This document shows positions 32,152-39,772 of a stretch of 42,342 nt of DNA, in pieces. Numbering within the stretch: the stretch's first letter is position 1; the number at the start of each line of letters is the position of its first letter. This DNA comes from Phycisphaerales bacterium (GTDB lineage: Bacteria > Planctomycetota > Phycisphaerae > Sedimentisphaerales > Anaerobacaceae): positions 2,081,222 through 2,123,563 of the forward strand of contig CP070806.1 in the NCBI GenBank assembly GCA_020343675.1, in the 5' to 3' direction. The translations under genes and the position numbers were made by a program. The notes below the pieces were generated by a model, which saw only the letters and a list, made by a program, of their open reading frames with translations, ran no database searches and had not been told where the DNA came from.

Positions 32152-33129
32152 ATGACGTTTCGAGGATTGGCTTTGGTGTTTTTGTTGGGAGGTTTGGTGT
32201 CTGCGGCCGCGGCCGGCGGCCGCTTCGTCCCGCAGGCGGGCAAAGACCGCCCTCGCGGACTAAGTCGTACGGTCGAGTTCGATCTGTCCTACGATTTCTC
32301 GGTGCCGGGCCAGACACGCAGAGTAGAGTTCCGCGTCGTCGTGCCGCAGACCATCGAGAACCGCCAGAACATCCTGAGCGTGAGCTACTCGCCAAAACCG
32401 TCGAGGATTCTCGATGAAAACGGGAACCGCTACGCCGAATTCGTCTTTGTCAAGCCGGACAGGCACGTCAACGTGACAATGACCGTCAAGGCCGAGCTGT
32501 TCGAGTACGACCTGCTCACCGCCCGATTGAGCCGCGGGGCCGCCGACCCTGCGAGCGAGCCGTTCGACGATTTCCTCCGGCACGAGAAGTACATCGAAAA
32601 AGACCACCAGCTCATACAGGAAATCGCCGAGGACATCGAAGGCGAGACAGACATAGATATTGTCAAGAGCATCTACGACCACGTCCTTGATAATATGGAA
32701 TATAGCGGCCTGGGCCGCAAGGATTGGGGAGCCGTCAAAGCCGTTCAATTGGGCAAAGGCGATTGCACCGAATATTCCGACTTGTTCGTGGCTCTGTGCA
32801 GGGCCAGGGGTATCCCCGCGCGGGTGGCCTCGGGCTATACGGTGGGATTCGTTTCGACCTCAAGCAGGCACAACTGGGCGGAGGTCTATCTCGATCAGTA
32901 CGGCTGGGTTCCGTTCGACCCGACTGCCGGCGACGTGGAGAACGTCATGATTCGAGGCATGGCCTTTAGCCGCATGAGGCCGGCCTATATTTATGTCTCG
33001 CACGTCCGCAACGACCCGGTGCTTCGCAACTACAACTTCGGCGCTTACAGGTATTGGGGCGACCGAATCACCTTCAAAGACTCCATCGAATTCAGACCCT
33101 CCGCGCCTTTGTTCCCCGAGACCCGCTGA
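32152..33129 (+). CDS. Secreted transglutaminase-like cysteine protease-fold protein
   Basis: The product is 325 aa from ATG 32152, with AGGAAAG 5 nt upstream. A signal peptide (about 1-22, ending SAAAA) is followed by a beta-rich domain (about 38-125) and a transglutaminase-like core (about 165-262). The catalytic triad is intact: Cys205 in GKGDCTEYSDLF, His240 in RHNWAEVYL and Asp256 in WVPFDPTAG. Bacterial members act as proteases or amidases in the envelope. The ~65 residues after the core carry aromatic-rich strands. No operon partner on the same strand. Confidence 0.92.
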   Translation: MTFRGLALVFLLGGLVSAAAAGGRFVPQAGKDRPRGLSRTVEFDLSYDFSVPGQTRRVEFRVVVPQTIENRQNILSVSYSPKPSRILDENGNRYAEFVFVKPDRHVNVTMTVKAELFEYDLLTARLSRGAADPASEPFDDFLRHEKYIEKDHQLIQEIAEDIEGETDIDIVKSIYDHVLDNMEYSGLGRKDWGAVKAVQLGKGDCTEYSDLFVALCRARGIPARVASGYTVGFVSTSSRHNWAEVYLDQYGWVPFDPTAGDVENVMIRGMAFSRMRPAYIYVSHVRNDPVLRNYNFGAYRYWGDRITFKDSIEFRPSAPLFPETR

Positions 33130-33340
33130 CAATACTGCGATCACTGGCGTCGTTCAAAGGTGGAGTTCTTCGCCATTGCCTGGGTACGAAAAAGTGCTTG
33201 CATCACTGTGTAGATCGTTGCATGATTATCTACAAACCTGTGTCTAAGAAATCCGGGACCGTACAGAGTATTAGGAATGAAGTGACTTGAATAGTATGTG
33301 GCTCGCAATACTTGGGTAATGGTTGTTGAGGTATCTACCC

Positions 33341-33865
33341 ATGAATGACAATCTCAAGAACTTCAAAGAATGGTATGTCAGGATTCTACAAGATTTGTAC
33401 GACACGCGGGAAGCGGGCTTCGTCATTCTTATGGTTGCTTTCCCTTTGCTTGAGCGATACCTGCGTGAGAAAAGCGGAGTACATGAGGGTACGCTGAAAA
33501 GCAATAAGAGGTTTTATGATGAATTAAGAGCTATTCTACCGGAACTGCGGGATCAAGAGACTGCCCGACAATTTTGGGGTGCGTACCGGCATGGATTACT
33601 ACATCAGGTGACAATATCCTTGAAGCAACATCAAGGAAATGAGATAGATGTCTGGATGGTCACCCATGATATTGGAGACATATTGTACCAGCATTCTAAT
33701 GGTGATTTCTTTATGCACCCGGTCAATTTTGCAGAGAAGGTAATCGACGTGATAGAAAATGACTTCCCGACATTTGAAGGTCCAAATAGCCCCGGCCATC
33801 CTCTGCCAACTGTCCGACAAGTAGCGCCCACGATTCTTGGCACGGGTGCACATAATCCACCTTAG
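33341..33865 (+). CDS. AT-richer orphan gene, hypothetical protein
   Basis: The product is 174 aa from ATG 33341, with GAGG ~10 nt upstream. It is cytoplasmic, helical in its first two thirds, and contains FWGAYRHGLLHQ (about 81-92). That is an R-x-x-x-x-H arrangement reminiscent of HEPN-type proteins, though the match is too short to assign. Base composition is visibly more AT-rich than in the flanking genes and codon use is less biased, suggesting recent transfer. It has no obvious partner such as a nucleotidyltransferase. Family not recognised. Confidence 0.7.
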   Translation: MNDNLKNFKEWYVRILQDLYDTREAGFVILMVAFPLLERYLREKSGVHEGTLKSNKRFYDELRAILPELRDQETARQFWGAYRHGLLHQVTISLKQHQGNEIDVWMVTHDIGDILYQHSNGDFFMHPVNFAEKVIDVIENDFPTFEGPNSPGHPLPTVRQVAPTILGTGAHNPP

Positions 33866-33943
33866 CACCCAAAATCTCAACTGTTATGCATCTGCAGACG
33901 AGATTGGACGGGCGGTACTCTCAGGTTTAGTTTGGACTTGTTT

Positions 33944-34678
33944 TCAATCGAACAAGTCTCTCAACTGCTTTGCGTTTTTGATGGCGTGGCCGCCGATGTC
34001 GTTGTTGAAGTAGGCGTAAACCGCGCGGACTTTCTTTGTCTGGTCTTTTAGCCAGTCGGCCCAGTCATGCAATTGCGATTCGGGGTAGTTGCCTGCGTAT
34101 CGGCCGGTCGTGCCGTGGAAGCGGACATAGATGATATGGCCTGTGACGATGCGGGGCGATTCTTTACCCGGCATGTCGTGGATGCAAAAGCAGACACCGG
34201 ATCTGTCGAGCAGCTCAAACGTGTCGTCTTCGTACCAGCTTTCGTGCCTGAACTCGAACACGGTGGGGGGCTTCTTTGGAAGCTGCTTGATGAACGCCTC
34301 CAGCCGCACAAGGTCCTTGTGCAGGCTGGGCGGCAGTTGGTAGAGCACCGGGCCGAGTGCGTTCTCCAGCAAATTGATCCGCTCGAAGAAGCGCTCTAAC
34401 GGTTCGGCGGCATCGGTCAACTTCTTGATGTGCGTGATATATCGATTGGCCTTGACGGCGTAGAGAAATCCTTCGGGCGCCAGCTCGCGCCATCGCTGCA
34501 CGGTCTGCTCCTTCGGAAGGTGGTAGAAGGTGTTGTTGATTTCGACGGTGTCGAAGTGCTGCGCGTAATGCTCGAACCATTTGCTCTTGGGCAGGTCCGG
34601 CGGATAGAACCGCTCCCTCCAATGGTCGTAATACCACCCCGACGTCCCGATTCGAATATCGCAAGCCGCCTTGACCAT
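33944..34678 (-). CDS. DUF72 (YecE-like) TIM-barrel protein
   Basis: The product is 244 aa from ATG 34678. Hallmarks of the DUF72 family are seen in order: IRIGTSGWYYDHWRERFYP, FDTVEINNTFYHLP, FLYAVKANRYITH, LGPVLYQLPP, VFEFRHESWY, YVRFHGTTGRY and VYAYFNNDIGGHA. The fold is a TIM barrel; the biochemical function is unknown. The Gly at DIGGHA, where many members have D-x-x-A/G-x-A, is normal. Transcribed divergently from the DUF2905 gene. Confidence 0.93.
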   Translation of the reverse strand: MVKAACDIRIGTSGWYYDHWRERFYPPDLPKSKWFEHYAQHFDTVEINNTFYHLPKEQTVQRWRELAPEGFLYAVKANRYITHIKKLTDAAEPLERFFERINLLENALGPVLYQLPPSLHKDLVRLEAFIKQLPKKPPTVFEFRHESWYEDDTFELLDRSGVCFCIHDMPGKESPRIVTGHIIYVRFHGTTGRYAGNYPESQLHDWADWLKDQTKKVRAVYAYFNNDIGGHAIKNAKQLRDLFD

Positions 34679-34697
34679 GCATTACATCTTAACAGTT

Positions 34698-34725
34698 TGA
34701 AAAGCCGCGAGGAATTCTTATAATT
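34698..34725 (+). promoter_or_regulatory. Sigma-70 promoter for the DUF2905 gene
   Basis: TTGAAA (34698-34703), a 16-bp spacer and a consensus TATAAT (34720-34725). Transcription would start near 34732, 27 nt before ATG 34759. Confidence 0.7.
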
Positions 34726-34745
34726 CATAATAACTCACGAACAAA
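34718..34745 (-). promoter_or_regulatory. Sigma-70-like promoter for the DUF72 gene
   Basis: On the minus strand, TTGTTC (34745-34740), a 16-bp spacer and TATAAG (34723-34718). Its -10 box overlaps the plus-strand TATAAT, so the two divergent promoters cannot both be occupied. Confidence 0.5.
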
Positions 34746-34758
34746 TGAATGGCGCAGC

Positions 34759-34989
34759 ATGGATTTTGGACCGCAACAAGTTGGCAAGTGGCTCATCGCG
34801 GCGGGGGTGGGCATCGCGCTGGTCGGCGTGCTGATGGTGCTTCTGGGCCGGGCTGGGCTGTTCAAGCTGCCGGGCGACCTGGAATTCAGCTCGAAGAACT
34901 GGCGCATCTACGTCCCGATAGCAAGCTGCATCGTCATCTCGGTCATCCTGACTCTGATTCTTTGGCTGATCAACTACTTCCGCCGCTGA
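34759..34989 (+). CDS. DUF2905 family small membrane protein
   Basis: The product is 76 aa. It has two transmembrane helices (about 10-31 and 50-72) separated by the family motif GRAGLFKLPGDLEFSSKNWRIYVP (residues ~29-52), a close fit to DUF2905 (PGD, then the R-x-Y-x-P start of helix two). No clear ribosome binding site precedes the ATG. Function unknown; such genes are often found near DNA repair genes, as here before polX. Confidence 0.9.
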   Translation: MDFGPQQVGKWLIAAGVGIALVGVLMVLLGRAGLFKLPGDLEFSSKNWRIYVPIASCIVISVILTLILWLINYFRR

Positions 34990-35031
34990 GACGCGAACCG
35001 GTCACACACTTTCCTTTTGCCGAATCCCGGC

Positions 35032-35037
35032 TATAAT
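35032..35037 (+). promoter_or_regulatory. Consensus -10 box directly before polX
   Basis: TATAAT ends 7 nt before ATG 35045 and there is no Shine-Dalgarno. The -35 region (CTTTCC at 35009-35014) is weak. If used, transcription would start at or next to the ATG, giving a leaderless mRNA. Confidence 0.5.
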
Positions 35038-35044
35038 CGCATCC

Positions 35045-36793
35045 ATGAAGAATGCGCTGCTCAGTGGGCTGTTCGATCAGATGGCCGATGTCATGGAAAT
35101 TCTCGGCGAGGACCGGTTCCGCATCAACAGCTATCGCAAAGTCGCCCGCGTAATCGGCGATATCCCAACCGACGTTGAGGACCTTCTGGCCTCGGGCGAG
35201 CTGGCGCAGATCCCGGGCGTCGGCAAATCCAGCCTTGCCAAGATCGAAGAGTTTATCAAAACCGGCGCGACCAAGGCTCACCAGGAGCTGCTGAGCCGAA
35301 TCCCGCCGGAGCTGCCCACGTTGCTGGCCATCCCCGGCGTAGGACCGAAGGGCGTCAAGGCTGTCTATGAGCAGTTGAAGGTGACGAACATTGCGGAGTT
35401 GAAAGATGCGATTGAAAATGGCTCGGTGGCCGAGCTGCCCGGCTTCGGCGAAAAGAAGGCCTCCGCCATCGCACGAGGTATCGCGTTCTTAGAGCAGCTC
35501 TCGGGCCGAATCCGTCTCGACCAGGCGCTCGAAGCAGCCGAGACCGTTCGGGGCTTTCTGCGGGAGGTCTCCGGCCTGGCGCGGATTCAGACGGCCGGCT
35601 CGGTGCGCCGCCGGGCCGAGACCATCGGCGACGTTGACATCCTCGTCGGCGGCAAGGGCGGCGATTCCGAAGAAGCAGGGGGGCGTATCATCCAGGCTTT
35701 CACCACGGCCGATTTCGTCCGCGACGTCCTGGCCGCCGGGCCGACGAAAGGCTCGGCTATCATCCAGACGCAAAGCGTTCCCGTGCACGTGGATGTTCGC
35801 GTCGTGCCCGAGCGGAGCTTCGGCGCCGCAGCGCAGTATTTTACCGGCTCGAAAGACCACAATGTGCGGCTGCGAGAGATCGCGGTCAAGGCGAAGCTGA
35901 AGCTCAACGAGTATGGCCTGTTCAAGGGCGAGAAAATGATTGCCGGGCCGCAGGAGGAAGAAATCTATCACAAGCTCGGACTCGATTACGTCGAGCCAGT
36001 GCTGCGCGAAGACCGTGGCGAAATCAAGGCGGCCAAAAACCGCGCTCTGCCCGACTTGATTCAGCTCGGGGACGTCAGGGGCGACTTGCACATGCACACG
36101 AACGCCTCCGACGGAGCCAGCGACGTGGCCGAGCTTGCCAGGGCGGCCAAAGATATGGGCCATGAGTATATCTGCATCACGGACCATTCGAAATCCTCGG
36201 CTATCGCGAACGGCCTTTCGGCCAAAAAGCTGGCACAGCAAATTGAGCAGATTCGCGCGATCAACGAAAAGCTCAATGGAATTACCATCCTGGCCGGAAG
36301 TGAAGTTGATATTCTGGCCAACGGCGCGCTGGATTTCGACGATGAGTTGCTGGCCGAGCTGGATTTCGTCATCGCGTCGATCCATTCGGGCATGGGCAGT
36401 CCGCGCGAGAAGGTGACGACCCGCACGCTCAAGGCGATGGACAATCCTTACGTGAGCTGCATTGCGCATCCGACGGGCCGGCTCATCGGCCAGCGCGAGG
36501 CGATGGATATCGACATGGCCGCGGTGATCGAGCATGCCGCCCGGACGCACACGGCGCTGGAGGTCAATGCCAATCCGTGGCGCCTGGACCTGAAGGACGT
36601 CCACTGTAAGATGGCCATCGAGGCGGGAGTCGGGCTGTTCATCGGAACCGATGCACACAGTCCGGCGGGCCTGGGCCTGATGGGCTTCGGCGTGGCGACC
36701 GCCGCCCGAGGCTGGGCCGCGAAGGCCGACGTTCTCAATACCCTTTCCGCTGCAAAAATCATAAGCCGGCTCAGGCACAAGAGAGGCAAATAG
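35045..36793 (+). CDS. polX: DNA polymerase/3'-5' exonuclease PolX
   Basis: The product is 582 aa. The N-terminal helix-hairpin-helix region (about 1-150) has ILGEDRFRINSYRKVAR, IPGVGKSSLAKIEE and IPGVGPKGVKAVYE. The nucleotidyltransferase palm (about 150-320) holds GSVRRR, the metal ligands GDVDILV and a third Asp in VHVDVRV. The C-terminal PHP domain (about 338-582) has DLHMHTNASDG, ITDHS, GSEVDIL, SIHSGM, IAHPTGR and GTDAHS, all metal-binding motifs. PolX fills short gaps in base-excision repair, and the PHP domain gives 3'-5' exonuclease and AP-site activity. Full length for the bacterial family. Confidence 0.96.
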   Translation: MKNALLSGLFDQMADVMEILGEDRFRINSYRKVARVIGDIPTDVEDLLASGELAQIPGVGKSSLAKIEEFIKTGATKAHQELLSRIPPELPTLLAIPGVGPKGVKAVYEQLKVTNIAELKDAIENGSVAELPGFGEKKASAIARGIAFLEQLSGRIRLDQALEAAETVRGFLREVSGLARIQTAGSVRRRAETIGDVDILVGGKGGDSEEAGGRIIQAFTTADFVRDVLAAGPTKGSAIIQTQSVPVHVDVRVVPERSFGAAAQYFTGSKDHNVRLREIAVKAKLKLNEYGLFKGEKMIAGPQEEEIYHKLGLDYVEPVLREDRGEIKAAKNRALPDLIQLGDVRGDLHMHTNASDGASDVAELARAAKDMGHEYICITDHSKSSAIANGLSAKKLAQQIEQIRAINEKLNGITILAGSEVDILANGALDFDDELLAELDFVIASIHSGMGSPREKVTTRTLKAMDNPYVSCIAHPTGRLIGQREAMDIDMAAVIEHAARTHTALEVNANPWRLDLKDVHCKMAIEAGVGLFIGTDAHSPAGLGLMGFGVATAARGWAAKADVLNTLSAAKIISRLRHKRGK

Positions 36794-36815
36794 CCCGGGC
36801 TGTTCTCCGCCCGGG
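36794..36815 (+). other. GC-rich hairpin after polX
   Basis: CCCGGGC (36794-36800) pairs with GCCCGGG (36809-36815). No T-run follows, so it may only weaken read-through into the NTPase gene. Confidence 0.35.
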
Positions 36816-36848
36816 GCGCAGCCGGCCGACCGGACTAAGATATGAACG

Positions 36849-37385
36849 ATGGCGCCTGAATACACCAAGATTCTGTTAACGGGCTCGCCCGGCTGTGGCA
36901 AGACGACGGCGGTGACGAAAATCATTGCCCTACTCGATTGCATCAGGGCGGCGGGTTTTTATACGGATGAGATCAGGCAGGACGGTCATCGCAAAGGTTT
37001 TAGCTGGAAACGCCTCGATGGCGCAAGCGGGACACTCGCTCACGTTGACATCAAGAGCCGGTTCAAGGTGGGCAAATATCGTGTTGACGTTGCGGGTTTC
37101 GAAGCGGCGGTCGTGCCGATTCTGGATCTTGACCAAAGCGATGCCAAGCTGTTTGTCGTCGATGAGATCGGCAAGATGGAGTGCTTCTCGGAAAAATTCG
37201 TCGCGGCCGTTCGAGAACTTCTGGTTTCCGACAGATCCGTGTTGGCCACCGTCGCCAAAAAAGGGGCGGGGCCTATTTCTGAGTTGAAGAATTACCCGGG
37301 TGTCAGACTCTTGACCCTGACGCGAGATCACCGCGATGAGACAGTCGCTGAGATCCTACAATTGCTGTCGTTCCTGGCCAAATGA
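36849..37385 (+). CDS. THEP1-type nucleoside-triphosphatase
   Basis: The product is 178 aa. Walker A is GSPGCGKTT (12-20) and Walker B is LFVVDEIGKMEC (about 94-105), the DEIGKME run being diagnostic for the THEP1 NTPase family. FYTDEIRQDGHRKGF and LATVAKKG also fit. Members hydrolyse NTPs with poor base selectivity; their cellular role is unclear. The stop is one nucleotide before the rtcA start, so the two are co-expressed. No clear Shine-Dalgarno is seen. Confidence 0.93.
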   Translation: MAPEYTKILLTGSPGCGKTTAVTKIIALLDCIRAAGFYTDEIRQDGHRKGFSWKRLDGASGTLAHVDIKSRFKVGKYRVDVAGFEAAVVPILDLDQSDAKLFVVDEIGKMECFSEKFVAAVRELLVSDRSVLATVAKKGAGPISELKNYPGVRLLTLTRDHRDETVAEILQLLSFLAK

Positions 37386-37386
37386 T

Positions 37387-38418
37387 ATGGAGACTGTTTA
37401 CGTCGATGGCCGCGCGGGTGAAGGGGGCGGGCAGATACTGCGAACAAGTCTGACGCTGGCCTGCATCACCGGCAAGAGTCTGCACATCGAGAACGTCCGG
37501 GCGGCCCGCCGCAATCCGGGATTGGCCCGACAGCACCTGAGCTGTGTGCGCGCCGCCGCCGAAATCTGCGGGGCCCAATGTCAGGGCGCGTCTCTGAGTT
37601 CGCAGGTGCTCGAATTTCAGCCCCGGCACATCCGCGGCGGCGATTTCACCTTCGATATCGGTTCGGCGGGCTCTGCCTCTCTGGTTGTTCAGACTGTGCT
37701 GCCCGCTTTATTTGTGGCGGGTGAGTCCTCGACAGTCACCGTCACCGGCGGGACGCACAATCCGTGGGCGCCGCCCTTTGACTTTCTTGCCGAGACCTTT
37801 TTGCCCGCTGTCGCATCGGCCGGCTTCGCGGCGGACTGCAGACTTATTAGGCACGGATTCTTTCCCGCCGGCGGAGGAAAAGTCGCTTTGGATGTTCAGC
37901 CGTGGCGGCGCAGTCCGGGCCGGACGCTCAACCTCTGCGTCTCGGGCGGAGAAAGACTGATTCACGCCCGGATATATACGGCCAGGCTCCCCGGCCACAT
38001 CGCCCGGCGCCAGGAGAAATTGTTGCTGCAAAGCAGGCTGAAGTTCGAGAACATCGAGCACATCGAAGTGACGGATTCCGACGGGCCCGGAAACTGCGTG
38101 ATGCTCAGGCTGAGCGACAGCCTCAGGACGACGGTCCTTACGGCGTTCGGACAGCGAGGCAAACCGTCTGAGAAAGTCGTCGGTGAGGTTGTCAGACTGG
38201 CCGAAAGTTTTCTGAGGTCAGAGGCGGCTGTCGATCGCTTCCTGGCCGACCAGCTACTCATCTATATGGCTCTATTGGAGAGCGGCTGCTACACGACCAA
38301 CGAACTGTCGGCTCACCTGACGACGAACATCGAGACGATAAAGAAGTTCCTGCCCATTGACTTCACCATCGAGCAGCAGGGCCAGCTCTACCGGATTTCC
38401 GCCGTAAGGTGTGCCTGA
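37387..38418 (+). CDS. rtcA: RNA 3'-terminal phosphate cyclase RtcA
   Basis: The product is 343 aa from ATG 37387, one nt after the THEP1 stop. Family motifs: VDGRAGEGGGQILRTSL split around GEGGGQILR, NVRAARRNPGLARQHLS, DIGSAGSASLVVQTVLP, GGTHNPWAPP and the RtcA signature region FFPAGGGKV. Near the C-terminus, RFLADQLLIYMAL is followed by SAHLTTNIETIKKFLP, which holds the histidine that takes the AMP in characterised enzymes. RtcA converts RNA 3'-phosphate to a 2',3'-cyclic phosphate using ATP. The ligase RtcB and the regulator RtcR are not adjacent. Confidence 0.96.
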   Translation: METVYVDGRAGEGGGQILRTSLTLACITGKSLHIENVRAARRNPGLARQHLSCVRAAAEICGAQCQGASLSSQVLEFQPRHIRGGDFTFDIGSAGSASLVVQTVLPALFVAGESSTVTVTGGTHNPWAPPFDFLAETFLPAVASAGFAADCRLIRHGFFPAGGGKVALDVQPWRRSPGRTLNLCVSGGERLIHARIYTARLPGHIARRQEKLLLQSRLKFENIEHIEVTDSDGPGNCVMLRLSDSLRTTVLTAFGQRGKPSEKVVGEVVRLAESFLRSEAAVDRFLADQLLIYMALLESGCYTTNELSAHLTTNIETIKKFLPIDFTIEQQGQLYRISAVRCA

Positions 38419-38511
38419 CGGCACTGCGCACCGGTATCAAAGTAAAGTTGCCCGTTGTTCTTGTTGACGTGCACAATGTCTCATCCACCCAGCAGTAGCC
38501 TGATTTTTCTA

Positions 38512-38540
38512 TTGGCCGGCATTCTGTAATCAGATATCAT
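38512..38540 (+). promoter_or_regulatory. Sigma-70-like promoter for the metallophosphoesterase/sulfatase genes
   Basis: TTGGCC (38512-38517), a 17-bp spacer and TATCAT (38535-38540). The predicted start is near 38547, ~80 nt before the metallophosphoesterase ATG. Confidence 0.5.
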
Positions 38541-38571
38541 CTGCACTAATGTTTTCGGAGCAGGTGATTTT

Positions 38572-38610
38572 ATGTATCCGTCTGCTAACAAATATTTACG
38601 CTGTTATTAG
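38572..38610 (+). CDS. Possible 12-residue leader peptide
   Basis: ATG 38572 is preceded by AGGTGA (38562-38567) and encodes MYPSANKYLRCY. The TAG stop (38608-38610) overlaps the AGGAGG ribosome binding site (38609-38614) of the metallophosphoesterase gene. This geometry fits translational coupling or a regulatory leader, but such short ORFs arise by chance. Confidence 0.3.
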   Translation: MYPSANKYLRCY

Positions 38611-38625
38611 GAGGCATAGGCCACA

Positions 38626-39759
38626 ATGCGACATTCCATCACAAGAAACGCCCGGACTACCTTGATACTGTGCATGCACATCATCGTTTTTGCCTTCGGG
38701 GCGGTCACTGCCCGGGCGAGCGAACCCGGCTCCGAATATTCTTTTGTGTATCTCGGCGACCTGCATTTCGACAAGGAATCTCATCACGATTTTGAGTGGG
38801 TACGGGCCAGCATGCCCAGAGATATCAGACAAATTGAGGACTATGTCCGGATCACGGAGAAGCACACACCCGGTCTGTTCAAGCGAATTCAGACGTCCAT
38901 CGAATCCAGTGGCGGGCGCATCAAAATGATTGTTCAGGGTGGAGACCTTACGGAAGGGCTGTGCGGCAGTCGTGAGCTCCAGGAGAAGCAATTCAGAGAC
39001 GTCAGGGCGTACATTCGCAAATACATACCGCAGACCCCGTTCATCGCCACCAAAGGCAATCACGATATCACCGGCCCCGGGGCCAGAGAGGCCTTCGATC
39101 GTGTCATGCTGCCCTGGTTGTCGCAGGAGTGCGAAAAGCCAATAGGGTCGGCCTCTTTCTATTTGACCCAAGGCCCGGACTTGTTCGTGTTCTTCGACGC
39201 CTATCACGACAATAGTCTCGACTGGCTGGAAAAGACGCTCAGTGAAAACACGCATCGCCATGCGTTCGTCGTCATGCATCCTCCCGCGGTTCCCTACAAT
39301 GCCCGATCTACGTGGCACGTTTTTTCAAGAGAGAAAGACAAGGATGTTCGCGAGAGATTCCTGAACATACTCGGTGCCAACAACGTCATCTTGTTCACGG
39401 CCCACCTGCACAAGTATAGCGTCGTGGAGCGGAAAACGCCGACAGGCTCTTTTATCCAGTTCAGCGTCAACAGCGTTATCAGCTCGCCGGAGGTGAAGGT
39501 GGCGAACGCACTTGAAGGTATCGAGAGCTATGGCGGATCTCTTGTGGATCTCGAACCTGAATTCCAGCCGGACACAAAGCAAACACGGATCGAGTCACTG
39601 GAAGCCGAGAAACCTTACATCACTCGCTTTGAATTCGCGGATTTCCCCGGATACGCGATCATCAATGTCTCGGACAGCCAGATCGAGGCCGAGATCTATA
39701 AGGGCCATTCCAGCTCACTATGGAAGAAGGCCTCTCTCGTTACGGCGGCTAAGAAATAA
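38626..39759 (+). CDS. Secreted metallophosphoesterase (calcineurin-like)
   Basis: The product is 377 aa from ATG 38626, with AGGAGG 11 nt upstream. A signal peptide (about 1-31, ending ARA) is followed by a calcineurin-like phosphoesterase core: GDLHF (Asp45, His47), GGDLTEG, KGNHDI, VMHPPAVPY and TAHLHKYS, the usual dinuclear metal ligands in order. The last ~90 residues form an added beta-rich part. It is 13 nt upstream of a sulfatase gene, so it probably acts outside the cytoplasm on phosphate esters of the same substrates. The specific substrate is not predictable. Confidence 0.93.
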   Translation: MRHSITRNARTTLILCMHIIVFAFGAVTARASEPGSEYSFVYLGDLHFDKESHHDFEWVRASMPRDIRQIEDYVRITEKHTPGLFKRIQTSIESSGGRIKMIVQGGDLTEGLCGSRELQEKQFRDVRAYIRKYIPQTPFIATKGNHDITGPGAREAFDRVMLPWLSQECEKPIGSASFYLTQGPDLFVFFDAYHDNSLDWLEKTLSENTHRHAFVVMHPPAVPYNARSTWHVFSREKDKDVRERFLNILGANNVILFTAHLHKYSVVERKTPTGSFIQFSVNSVISSPEVKVANALEGIESYGGSLVDLEPEFQPDTKQTRIESLEAEKPYITRFEFADFPGYAIINVSDSQIEAEIYKGHSSSLWKKASLVTAAKK

Positions 39760-39772
39760 AGGAGCCCAAATT

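Noticed and set aside
31841-32395. 184-codon minus-strand frame across the transglutaminase start
   Set aside because: Overlaps a clear signal peptide and ribosome binding site on the other strand; Arg/Pro-rich shadow.
35489-36943. 484-codon open frame antisense to polX
   Set aside because: Shadow of a GC-rich coding strand: polX has all its catalytic motifs, and the antisense frame shows no recognisable domain.
39311-39330. TGGCACG followed by TTTTTTCA, sigma-54-like
   Set aside because: The -12 element lacks GC and the site is inside the metallophosphoesterase gene.
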